Source of the DNA: Bradyrhizobium erythrophlei
GTDB taxonomy: Bacteria; Pseudomonadota; Alphaproteobacteria; Rhizobiales; Xanthobacteraceae
Direction: 5' to 3'
Assembly (NCBI RefSeq): GCF_900142985.1
Contig: NZ_LT670849.1
Span: forward strand, 7,084,501 to 7,148,500
Length of the DNA: 64,000 bases
Positions 42,518 through 50,796 of the stretch are shown one piece after another. Position 1 is the first letter of the stretch, and each line of letters opens with the position of its first letter. The notes under the pieces are model-generated. The model saw only the letters and a list, made by a program, of their open reading frames with translations, searched no databases and had not been told where the DNA came from. The translations under genes were made by a program, and so were the position numbers.

Positions 42518-44809
42518 TCACAACGTCATCTGAAGGCTGAGCAGATATGTCCGCGGTGTCCCGAGGTAAGCAGTGTTGGCGCCGGGACTTCCCACAATGT
42601 TGCCGTCGGCAATCGACGAATAATAGAACGTATTGCCGATGTTCAGCACCTGAAAGCGCGTGGTTACAATGTGTTTGTCGACGGTTTTGGAAAAGCGAAT
42701 TCCGGCGTCGAACGTCGCGTAAGACGGCGCAAATGAATTGTTCAAATTGGTTGCCGCGCGTTCGCCCTCCGCGTGAACGCCGCCTGTCAGCGCGAAGCCT
42801 AGCCAAGCCGCCGGGTGATAGTCGAGGGCGACGTCGGTTTTGAAGAGCGGCACACCCACGACCAATCGGCCGTCAGTCGAAGCTACCCCTGTATTCAACA
42901 GCCTGGCGTCAATGTAGCTGATACCGCCAAATACCGAGAGGTCTTGAACTACCTCACCTTGGAGGAACAGTTCGGCGCCGTTATTCCGTTGAGTACCCAC
43001 GACCTGAAATACGTTTGTGGCCGCTACCGTTTCCGCCAGCGGGCGCGTCATGTGGAACAGCGCAAAGGTTGCGAGCAGTCTCGGCGTAACGGCGTATTTC
43101 ACGCCAACCTCGTATTCCTCATCGTGGTATGGCGCGAGGAATGCGTTTGCATTGGCAGTACCGGCCGGCGCCTGGTCGCTCTGTTCGACGCTGTTTGCCC
43201 AAGTGGCATAAGTGGTGATCTTTTCAGTCGGCTTGTAGATCAAGCTTACCGTCGGGCTAACGACACCGTCCGCCGAATTATTACTCGTCACACCACCAGC
43301 GGCGTTCCAGCTTTGCGAATGCAGGAAGGATGTGCTGAGCACGCTCTGTACGGCCCACTGATCGTTGAAATGGAATGTGTCGCCAGTGATGATCGTCTGG
43401 TTCTGAAGAATTGCGGATTTGAACTGGCCGCCGTTGTTTGGAACGGGCGGCAGGTTTGTGAATACAATAGGATCCGCCAGATTTGACACCCCGGAGAGAT
43501 TCTGCGCTATCGAATTTACATAGGAATACTGGCCGTTGAAGAATCCGTTGGTCCCGATGGTCAGTTCGTTCCGGAAGCCAAACAGGTCGAATTTTCCATT
43601 CAACGATGCTGTGTTGCTGGCGATGGTGAAGTGCGGAACGGCGTTGAAATTCTTGGTGACCGTAAAATTCCCGTTATTGTCGACAAACGTATTGGTGATA
43701 CCGAAGAGATTCCGGACGGCATCCTGATAGAGGCCGCCAATCTCGAAGTTCCAGTCATTGTTGAACTCGTGCTTGAGCTTGACGAGACCGGTGTTGGTGA
43801 TGAGGTCGGTACCCGCGCCCGGCTGTCCCAAGCCCAACTTGGTCGGATCGACCGCCGCCGGAAGGACGATGTTCGGCTTACCGAAATAAACGATACTACC
43901 AGGCAGTCCGGTGATGTTGGTTTCGTAGTGGCTGAAATTGGTTTCGACAACGGTTCGATTGCCCAAATAGAAATCGAGCGCTCCGCTTGCCAGCGTCCGA
44001 TTGGTCGAACTCTCCGGCGCCCAGCTTTCGCCTTCGCCATGGACCACGTTGAAGCGGTAGCCCACCTTGCCGTCGGGCGTGCGTCCGCCAACGTCGACGC
44101 TCTCGGTGAAGACCGAAGTGGAATCGAACCCCTGCGTGTAGCTTGCATACGGCGTGTCGGTCGGCCGCTTCAAGACGTAATTGAACACGCCCGCGGGAGT
44201 GGCGGGACCGTAGAGCGATCCTGCGAGCCCATTCAGGACCTGAATGCCGGCCAGATTTTCGGCCGGAATTGCGGTCGTGCCGATGATGCTGAGCCCATCC
44301 ATCCTCGTATTTTGCACGACGGTGCCTTGAAAGCCCCGCGCTTGCGGACGAGAAACCTCAAAACCCTGCTGATTCCGGATCTCTACGGAGGGCAGGTATC
44401 GAAGTGTGTCGTTGACGGTCTTTAGTTGCAGGTTCTCCATCATGTCCTGTGGGACCGACGTGATCGAGAACGGCGTGTCGAGCACGTTGCGATTGCCGAG
44501 CGGCCCAACGCTCACGCTGCGAACGTCGTAGTTCGGGTTCGTCGCGGCGTTGTGGACGCCGCCCGCATCAGCTTGCGCCGGTGCGGCGGCCGGAACCGGC
44601 GGCTGCGTCGGCCGGTTCGCCGATCGCTTCTTTTTCTTCGGGGCGCCGCTCTGTCGCGTAGCCTGCTGGCCCTGCTGCTGACCAGATGCGGGTTTCGAGG
44701 GATCCACCGTCACAGGTGGCAGACCCGGCGCTTGCTGAGCCCGCGCGACTTCAAACGTCTCGCACGTTAATCCCACCAGCAAAATGCTGGTTGTCAGCGC
44801 ATATTTCAT
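42518..44809 (-). CDS. TonB-dependent receptor (siderophore type)
   Basis: 763 residues from ATG 44809. The signal peptide is followed by a Lys/Pro/Gln-rich linker (GAPKKKKRSANRPTQPPVPA), the plug (VLDTPFSITSVPQDMMENLQ, LPSVEIRNQQGF, LNGLAGSLYGPATPAGVFNY) and a 22-strand barrel ending YLLSLQMTL. It is annotated by homology as a ferric siderophore receptor, but a Mo-box-like palindrome (44868-44891) sits in its promoter and a ModA-like gene diverges from it, so it may import molybdate or a Mo-chelator complex. It converges with the fused moeA gene, 33 bases away. Confidence 0.9.
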   Translation of the reverse strand: MKYALTTSILLVGLTCETFEVARAQQAPGLPPVTVDPSKPASGQQQGQQATRQSGAPKKKKRSANRPTQPPVPAAAPAQADAGGVHNAATNPNYDVRSVSVGPLGNRNVLDTPFSITSVPQDMMENLQLKTVNDTLRYLPSVEIRNQQGFEVSRPQARGFQGTVVQNTRMDGLSIIGTTAIPAENLAGIQVLNGLAGSLYGPATPAGVFNYVLKRPTDTPYASYTQGFDSTSVFTESVDVGGRTPDGKVGYRFNVVHGEGESWAPESSTNRTLASGALDFYLGNRTVVETNFSHYETNITGLPGSIVYFGKPNIVLPAAVDPTKLGLGQPGAGTDLITNTGLVKLKHEFNNDWNFEIGGLYQDAVRNLFGITNTFVDNNGNFTVTKNFNAVPHFTIASNTASLNGKFDLFGFRNELTIGTNGFFNGQYSYVNSIAQNLSGVSNLADPIVFTNLPPVPNNGGQFKSAILQNQTIITGDTFHFNDQWAVQSVLSTSFLHSQSWNAAGGVTSNNSADGVVSPTVSLIYKPTEKITTYATWANSVEQSDQAPAGTANANAFLAPYHDEEYEVGVKYAVTPRLLATFALFHMTRPLAETVAATNVFQVVGTQRNNGAELFLQGEVVQDLSVFGGISYIDARLLNTGVASTDGRLVVGVPLFKTDVALDYHPAAWLGFALTGGVHAEGERAATNLNNSFAPSYATFDAGIRFSKTVDKHIVTTRFQVLNIGNTFYYSSIADGNIVGSPGANTAYLGTPRTYLLSLQMTL

Positions 44810-44867
44810 CTCTTTAGCCCCCGCCAATTTCCCTCTAGGATCGCGGCCGATCGCTGAGAGATTTTAT

Positions 44868-44891
44868 CGTTATATTTCTAGGGATATAACG
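44868..44891. promoter_or_regulatory. ModE-type operator (Mo-box)
   Basis: CGTTATAT-TTCTAGGG-ATATAACG, perfect 8-bp arms and an 8-bp spacer. Arms and spacing match the E. coli modA operator as I remember it (CGTTATAT-N8-ACATAACG). It lies between the TonB receptor start (44809) and the ModA-like start, so ModE-Mo would repress both. No modE gene is in the window. Confidence 0.78.
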
Positions 44892-44977
44892 CTCTGTTCG
44901 GAAGTACTTTTATGCAACGCAGGCAAACAGACTATAGCCGCCAGGACACGATTGAAAAAACAAATGAAGCGATCCGA

Positions 44978-45826
44978 ATGACCGATCGACGAAGCGCTCG
45001 ACGAACCTTTACGCTCCCTGCCCTCGTCAGCCTGTCAATCGCCAGTTCCATCCTTTGGACGCCGGCGCGGGCAGACACGTTGAAGGTGATGGCCGCCGGC
45101 AGTCTTCGCGCAGCCATGACCGATCTGCTGCAGCGCTTTCCACGACAGTCGGATGAGGTCGACACGCCAGAGTTCGGCGCCTCAGGTCTGATGCGTCAGA
45201 AGATCGAAGGCGGCGCGGCCGTCGATGTTTTCGCGTCTGCGGATCTGGAGCAGCCGCACAAGCTCGCCGCGGGTCACCCCGAACGCCTGGTGATCCTCTT
45301 TGCGCGAAATAGCCTGTGCGCGCTGGCTCGCCCCGGCCTCGCGCTCAACGAAACCAGCTTTCTCGATCGCCTACTTGACCCCGCAGTGAGGATCGCGACC
45401 TCGACTCCTGGCTCGGATCCGCTGGGGACTTACAGTTGGGAGGTGTTCGCACGCGCTGATGCAGTCAGACCAGGAGCGCGCGCGACGTTAGAGGCAAAGG
45501 CAAAAAAGCTGGTCGGTGGTGGCGAGAAAACGCCACCGCTGGTGCCAGGAAAGGGAGCTATCGAAGGCATCTTTCTTTCCGACCAGGCGGATGTCATGCT
45601 GATTTATTGCAGCGCCGTCTCAGCGGTGCAAAAAGAAGTTCCGTCGTTGACCTCGGTTAAACTTCCACCGACGCTTTCCGTCGAGCCTGCGGACGGGTTG
45701 ATCATCATCAACAGCAAGCCTGTGGCCCTGCGCTTTGTTGCATTTGTGATGTCCGAAGAAGGACAGGCGACGCTGCAGAAGCACGGCCTGGAACCAATAG
45801 CATCGGTGGGACCACGCAACCCCTAG
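44978..45826 (+). CDS. ModA-like molybdate/oxyanion-binding protein
   Basis: 282 residues from ATG 44978, which gives a proper signal peptide (RRTFTLPALVSLSIASSILW...ARA). An upstream ATG at 44912 would add 22 hydrophilic residues. TLKVMAAGSLRAAMTDLLQR and FGASGLMRQKIEGGAAVDVF are ModA motifs; PGSDPLGTYSWEVFARADAV and LVPGKGAIEGIFLSDQADVM are its second-lobe motifs. Hydroxyl residues needed to bind MoO4 occur in AAGSL and FGASG. No modBC genes follow, so the ABC permease is elsewhere or it works with the TonB receptor. The Mo-box lies just upstream. Confidence 0.82.
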   Translation: MTDRRSARRTFTLPALVSLSIASSILWTPARADTLKVMAAGSLRAAMTDLLQRFPRQSDEVDTPEFGASGLMRQKIEGGAAVDVFASADLEQPHKLAAGHPERLVILFARNSLCALARPGLALNETSFLDRLLDPAVRIATSTPGSDPLGTYSWEVFARADAVRPGARATLEAKAKKLVGGGEKTPPLVPGKGAIEGIFLSDQADVMLIYCSAVSAVQKEVPSLTSVKLPPTLSVEPADGLIIINSKPVALRFVAFVMSEEGQATLQKHGLEPIASVGPRNP

Positions 45827-45928
45827 CGAGGCACGGCACGCCAGAACCAGCCCCACCGACGTTCCGATCGGGCGCGCCTGCTCTGAGAGGTGCTGACGCG
45901 CCCACCGCTTGATCCGGGCTATCGTGGT

Positions 45929-48694
45929 TTATTCCGCCGCCGTTCGTATCTCGATCTTCTCCGCGCGGGCAGCGCAGAATTTGAACTCCGGAATCTTGCC
46001 GAAAGGATCGAGCGCCGGATTGGTCAGAAGGTTCGCGGCCGCTTCGGCATAGCAGAATGGCATGAAGACCATATTTTCCGGTACGTCGCGGTCAGAACGC
46101 ACCTTCACCTCGATAGCACCCCGCCTCGTTTCCAGACGAATGAAGTCGCCGGGCCACAAGTTCATTCGCCGCATATCCTTGGGCGACATGAAGGCGACCG
46201 CCTCGGGCTCGATCTGATCAAGCACCTGGGCACGACGGGTCATGGAGCCGGTATGCCAGTGCTCGAGAACGCGGCCGGTCGAGAGCACCATCGGGTACTC
46301 ATCGTCAGGCAATTCGTCGGGCGGGATGACCTTCGCCGGCACGATCTTGCCTCGACCGCTCTCGGTCGGGAAACCGGTGGTGAAGATGATTTCGTTGCCG
46401 GGCTTGTTCGGGTCATCAACCGGATAGGTCACCGCGCCTTCACGCACCAATCGATCCCAGGTGATGTTCTTCAGCGATGGCATGAGTTCGGCCATCTCGG
46501 TGAAGACCTCGCCCGGACCCGAGTAATTCCAAGGCAGCCCCATGCGCTTGCCGATCTCCTGGATGATCCAGAGGTCCTGGCGCGCATCGCCCGGCGGTTT
46601 GACGACCTCGCGGGCCAGCTGCACGCGGCGATCGGTATTGGTGAAGGAGCCGGATTTTTCCGCAAACGCAGAGGCCGGAAGGATCACGTCGGCGTGGAAC
46701 GCAGTCTCGGTGACGAACAGATCCTGCACGACGAGATGATCCAGCTTGGCCAACGCTTCGCGCGCGTGCTGCAAGTCGGGATCGGACATCGCGGGATTTT
46801 CGCCCTCGACATACATGCCGTGAATCTGACCGGCATGGATCGCATTCATGATCTCGACGACCGTGAGCCCGCGCACGGGATCGAGTTCCTGTCCCCAGAG
46901 CTTCTCGAACGCACCTCGCATGTCGTCGCGACCGACCGGCTGATAGTCCGGCAGGAACATCGGGATAAGACCGGCGTCGGAGGCGCCCTGCACATTGTTC
47001 TGACCGCGCAGCGGATGCAGTCCCGTCCCCGGCCGCCCGATCTGGCCCGTGATCAGCGACAGCGCGATCAGGCAGCGCGCATTGTCGGTGCCGTGCACAT
47101 GCTGGCTGATGCCCATGCCCCAAAAGATGATGGAAGATTTCGCGCGCGCGTAGGTCCGGGCGACCTCGCGCAGGGTCTCGGCGGGAATGCCACAGATCGG
47201 CGCCATCTTCTCCGGCGTGAACTCGGTGATCTTGGCCTTCAGGTCGTCATAGCCTTCGGTGTAGCCGGCAATGTATTGCTCATCGGTCAAGCCTTCAGTG
47301 ATGATCGTGTTGATCATCGCGTTCAGCATCGCGACGTCACTGCCGGGCTTGAAAGCGAGATGCTCGGTCGCGTGGCGCGACAGCGTCTGGCGCCGCGGGT
47401 CCATCACATACAGCTTGGCGCCGCGCTTGGCGGCATTCTTGATGAACGTAGCAGCGACGGGGTGGTTGATGGTCGGATTGGCACCGATCACCCAGATCAC
47501 GTCGGCATCCGCGGCGGCCGCGAACGGTGCCGACACCGCACCCGAGCTTAGTCCTTCGAACAACGCCGCGACCGACGAGGCATGGCAAAGCCGCGTACAG
47601 TGGTCGACATTGTTGGAGCCGAAACCTGTCCGAACGAGCTTCTGGAACAGATAGGCTTCTTCGTTCGATCCCTTGGCAGAGCCGAAGCCGGCCAGCGCCT
47701 TGGGACCCTTCTCGTCTCGAATCTTGACGAGGCCCTTTGCGGCGAGGTCGAGCGCCTCTTCCCATGACGCTTCGCGGAAGTGGGTAAAGGGATTTGCGGG
47801 ATCGACCTGGTCGTTGGCGTCCTTCTTGACGCCTGGCAGCCGCACCAGCGGCTTGGTCAGGCGATTGGGGTGGTGGATGTAGTCAAAGCCGAAACGGCCT
47901 TTGACACAAAGTCTATTGTGATTGGCCGGACCGTCGCGGCCTTCCGCGTAGATGACCTTCTCGTCCTTGACTTCGTAGGTGACCTGACAGCCGACCCCAC
48001 AGTAAGGGCACAGGGAATCAACCTTCCGATCGGGATAGGTGACGCGGGTCTGGTTCTCGTCGAGCATCACGGCGGGCATCAGCGCGCCGGTCGGACAAGC
48101 CTGGACGCATTCGCCGCAAGCCACGCAGGTCGACTCCCCCATCGGATCGTCAAAGTCGAACACGATCTTGGCGTCGTGGTTACGATAGGCCATGCCGATA
48201 ACGTCGTTGACCTGCACCTCGCGACAGGCACGAACGCAGAGGCCGCACTGGATACAGGCGTCAAGATTGACGCGCATGGCAGGATGGCTGGCGTCGCCCT
48301 GCCAGCGCTCGGCCGCCGGGAAGCGGCTTTCGGTAACTTCGATCTTTTCCGCCCAGTGCCAGAATTTCGAGTCCGGGTCGTGAGAGGTCGCCCGCGGCGG
48401 CTGGTCGGCAACCAACAGTTCCATCACCATTTTCTGTGCGGCGATGGCGCGGTCGCTCGCGGATTTCACCTTCATGCCGACGGACGGCGTCCGCTTGCAC
48501 GAAGCCGCCAGCACGCGCTCACCCTCGATCTCGACCATGCAGGCACGGCAGTTGCCGTCGGGTCGGTAGTCCGGCGCGGGCGAATAGCACAAATGCGGAA
48601 TCTCTCGACCCTGGCGTTTGGCGACCTGCCAGATGGTTTCGCCCGCATTGGCCTCGACTTGCTTGCCGTCGAGCTCGAACTGGATCTTGGTCAT
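45929..48694 (-). CDS. fdsA: NAD-dependent formate dehydrogenase, alpha subunit
   Basis: 921 residues. N-terminal NuoG-like 2Fe-2S domain (Cys36, 49, 52, 66), then clusters in CIQCGLCVRAC and CVACGECVQACP, and the 4Fe-4S of CPYCGVGC at the head of the bis-MGD domain. The Mo ligand is Cys370 followed by His371 in DHCTRLCHAS, matching the Sec-His pair of E. coli FdhF. The C-terminal MGD-binding domain ends near LTNPALDPFGKIPEFKFC. It oxidises formate to CO2 in the cytosol, passing electrons to FdsB. Its ATG overlaps the fdsGB stop by four bases. The small subunit FdsD is not seen downstream. Confidence 0.95.
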   Translation of the reverse strand: MTKIQFELDGKQVEANAGETIWQVAKRQGREIPHLCYSPAPDYRPDGNCRACMVEIEGERVLAASCKRTPSVGMKVKSASDRAIAAQKMVMELLVADQPPRATSHDPDSKFWHWAEKIEVTESRFPAAERWQGDASHPAMRVNLDACIQCGLCVRACREVQVNDVIGMAYRNHDAKIVFDFDDPMGESTCVACGECVQACPTGALMPAVMLDENQTRVTYPDRKVDSLCPYCGVGCQVTYEVKDEKVIYAEGRDGPANHNRLCVKGRFGFDYIHHPNRLTKPLVRLPGVKKDANDQVDPANPFTHFREASWEEALDLAAKGLVKIRDEKGPKALAGFGSAKGSNEEAYLFQKLVRTGFGSNNVDHCTRLCHASSVAALFEGLSSGAVSAPFAAAADADVIWVIGANPTINHPVAATFIKNAAKRGAKLYVMDPRRQTLSRHATEHLAFKPGSDVAMLNAMINTIITEGLTDEQYIAGYTEGYDDLKAKITEFTPEKMAPICGIPAETLREVARTYARAKSSIIFWGMGISQHVHGTDNARCLIALSLITGQIGRPGTGLHPLRGQNNVQGASDAGLIPMFLPDYQPVGRDDMRGAFEKLWGQELDPVRGLTVVEIMNAIHAGQIHGMYVEGENPAMSDPDLQHAREALAKLDHLVVQDLFVTETAFHADVILPASAFAEKSGSFTNTDRRVQLAREVVKPPGDARQDLWIIQEIGKRMGLPWNYSGPGEVFTEMAELMPSLKNITWDRLVREGAVTYPVDDPNKPGNEIIFTTGFPTESGRGKIVPAKVIPPDELPDDEYPMVLSTGRVLEHWHTGSMTRRAQVLDQIEPEAVAFMSPKDMRRMNLWPGDFIRLETRRGAIEVKVRSDRDVPENMVFMPFCYAEAAANLLTNPALDPFGKIPEFKFCAARAEKIEIRTAAE

Positions 48695-50400
48695 TCCGCG
48701 GCCTCTTTCGGCACGAATTCTTCCGGAAAATATTTAATGACGGACGTCAGCGGATTCGAGGCCGCCTGCCCCAGCCCGCAGATCGAGGCGTCACGCATGG
48801 CCTGGCTCAATTGACCAAGCAACTCCTGGTTCCAAACGGGCCGCTGCATCAGTAAGGCAGCCTTTTCGGTGCCTGCACGACAAGGCGTGCACTGTCCGCA
48901 GCTTTCGTCCTCGAAGAACTTCATCAGATTGAGGGCGGCTTCCCTGACGCTGTCGGCCTGCGAAAGAATGATGACCGCGGCGGAGCCGATGAAGCAGCCG
49001 TATTTCTCCAGCGTGCCGAAATCGAGAGGGATGTCGTCCATGTCAGCCGGCAGGATGCCGCCTGAGGCGCCGCCCGGAAGGTAGGCGTGGAACGTGTGAC
49101 CGTCCGCCATACCGCCACAGAATTCGTCGATCAATTCACGCACGGTAACGCCTGCGGGCGCGAGTTTCATGCCGGGATTCTTGACCCGACCCGAAACCGA
49201 ATAGCTGCGCAGGCCGTGACGGTCGTTGCGGCCATGGCCTTTCCACCAGTCGGCCCCCTTCTCGACGATGTCCCGCACCCACCACAAGGTCTCGATATTG
49301 TTGATGAGCGTCGGCAGGCCGAATAATCCGACTTGAAACGGATACGGCGGTTTGTGGCGCGGAAGTCCACGTTTGCCTTCAAGACTTTCCAGAAGCGAGG
49401 ATTCTTCACCGCAAATGTAGGCGCCGGCGCCGCGTCGCATATGAATCGTGGGTCCGCCGGGCGGCAGCTTTGCAATTTCGGTTTCGAGGATTTGGCGCGA
49501 GGCCGGATATTCGTCGCGAAGATAGATATAGACGTCAGTCGCTTCGACCACATGCGCGCCGATCAGCATGCCCTCCAGAAAGCGGTGCGGGTCGGTTTCG
49601 AGGTAGTAGCGATCCTTGAACGTGCCAGGCTCGCCCTCATCGCCATTAACGGCCATCAGCCGCGGGCCAGGCTCGCCCAGCACCGAACGCCATTTGCGTC
49701 CGGTCGGAAAACCCGCGCCGCCAAGGCCGCGCAAACTCGCATCGTCGAGCGATTTCAGTAGATCTTCTTTCGGAAGAGCGCCGGATCGCAGGCGCGAGAG
49801 CAGCTTGTATCCGCCATCCGCTATGTAGGCGTCATACCCGACGTAATCTGGAACATGGGTATGCGTATCGCCGCTCTTCGCTGCCGCAAGCACCTTGGAG
49901 ACGGTCGCATGATCCACGAAGTTGTGGCCGACCTCGGCAGCCGGAGCAGTGTCGCAACGGCCGACGCAGGGCGCGCGCACCACGCGAACGCCTACGCCGG
50001 CTTTGCTCTGTAGTTCCTGCAACAGTCTTTCGCCACCGAGCATCGCGCAGGTCAGCGAATCGCAGACGCGAATGGTCAGCGGCGGGACGTTCGGTTCGCC
50101 CTCCTTCACGATGTCGAAATGCGCGTAAAAAGTTGCGGTCTCGAACACCTCGGCGAAGGAGAGCTTCATCTCGTCGGCCAGGGCGGCCAGGTGCGCGGCC
50201 GAGATCTGATGATACGTGTCCTGGATCAGGTGCAGGTATTCGATCAACAGGTCGCGTTGTCTGGGCCGGTTGCCGAGCAAAGCTTCAACTTCGTGCGCGG
50301 CCGCCGGATCGACCTGACGCCCTTTGGGGGTCGATTTGGCTCGTTTTCGCCCCTCGCCGGGGTGCTCAAAGGCGCGAACTTTGTGGACGTCTTCGCTCAT
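48691..50400 (-). CDS. fdsB: Formate dehydrogenase fused gamma-beta subunit (FdsG-FdsB)
   Basis: 569 residues, equal to FdsG and FdsB in one chain. The NuoE-like part (~30-170) holds a 2Fe-2S site: Cys113 and Cys118 in CDSLTCAMLG, Cys145 and Cys149 in CVGRCDTAPA. The NuoF-like part has RGLGGAGFPTGRKW, GDEGEPGTFKDR and GAGAYICGEESSLLESLEG for FMN and NAD, and 4Fe-4S at Cys501, 504, 507 and 541. It transfers electrons from FdsA to NAD+. In several bacteria fdsG and fdsB are separate genes. Upstream 140 bases hold a perfect palindrome. Confidence 0.93.
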   Translation of the reverse strand: MSEDVHKVRAFEHPGEGRKRAKSTPKGRQVDPAAAHEVEALLGNRPRQRDLLIEYLHLIQDTYHQISAAHLAALADEMKLSFAEVFETATFYAHFDIVKEGEPNVPPLTIRVCDSLTCAMLGGERLLQELQSKAGVGVRVVRAPCVGRCDTAPAAEVGHNFVDHATVSKVLAAAKSGDTHTHVPDYVGYDAYIADGGYKLLSRLRSGALPKEDLLKSLDDASLRGLGGAGFPTGRKWRSVLGEPGPRLMAVNGDEGEPGTFKDRYYLETDPHRFLEGMLIGAHVVEATDVYIYLRDEYPASRQILETEIAKLPPGGPTIHMRRGAGAYICGEESSLLESLEGKRGLPRHKPPYPFQVGLFGLPTLINNIETLWWVRDIVEKGADWWKGHGRNDRHGLRSYSVSGRVKNPGMKLAPAGVTVRELIDEFCGGMADGHTFHAYLPGGASGGILPADMDDIPLDFGTLEKYGCFIGSAAVIILSQADSVREAALNLMKFFEDESCGQCTPCRAGTEKAALLMQRPVWNQELLGQLSQAMRDASICGLGQAASNPLTSVIKYFPEEFVPKEAAE

Positions 50401-50440
50401 GCAAACCAGTTTCCACCCAATATCGACTTAGTAGACATTA

Positions 50441-50460
50441 GCCTCTGGTATACCAGAGGC
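50441..50460. promoter_or_regulatory. 20-bp palindrome upstream of fdsGB
   Basis: GCCTCTGGTATACCAGAGGC is a perfect palindrome 41-60 bases before the fdsGB start. The core TGGTATACCA resembles operators of GntR/FadR-type regulators. GTGTT-TTAG-AACAC lies just beyond at 50464-50477. Probably the control site of fdsGB-fdsA. Confidence 0.65.
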
Positions 50461-50540
50461 AAGGTGTTTTAGAACACGTCTAGATGAAGAGAAATTATCC
50501 TTTCCGCCAACGGCTTGCATAATCGGTCTCCAGCGCTGCG

Positions 50541-50786
50541 TTAGGCTTTGGCAATTGTCGGCTTGGCTTTTTCGATCAGAAAAACGATTCTTCGGTCGCC
50601 GCGTTCGGTGATCTCGACCTTATCGCCGGTCTCTCGAATGAGGTTCGGGATATCGATGACGGACAAAGGGTCGGTGCAATGCACTTCGAGAACGTCGCCG
50701 GGCGACACCGACGTGAGCGCCTTGCGGGTCTTGAGCGCGGGTATCGGGCATCGAAGACCGGTGAGATCGAGCTTGATGGTGGCCAT
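50541..50786 (-). CDS. tusA: TusA-family sulfurtransferase
   Basis: 81 residues from ATG 50786. LDLTGLRCPIPALKTRKAL has the signature Cys13-Pro-x-Pro that carries persulfide, and the two-layer alpha/beta fold is complete (PNLIRETGDKVEITER, RRIVFLIEKA). TusA relays sulfur for tRNA thiolation and, in E. coli, for Moco sulfuration via FdhD. Here it is ten bases after moeA and just before fdsGB, with fdhD diverging beyond, so it is probably a dedicated FdhD sulfur donor. Confidence 0.85.
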   Translation of the reverse strand: MATIKLDLTGLRCPIPALKTRKALTSVSPGDVLEVHCTDPLSVIDIPNLIRETGDKVEITERGDRRIVFLIEKAKPTIAKA

Positions 50787-50796
50787 GCGCTGGAAC

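Noticed and set aside
45890..48814. Two long plus-strand frames opposite fdsA
   Set aside because: Antisense shadows of a strongly conserved gene; His/Arg-rich products without domains.
50464..50477. GTGTT-TTAG-AACAC as a second operator for fdsGB
   Set aside because: Five-base arms of this kind are expected by chance; mentioned only beside the perfect palindrome.
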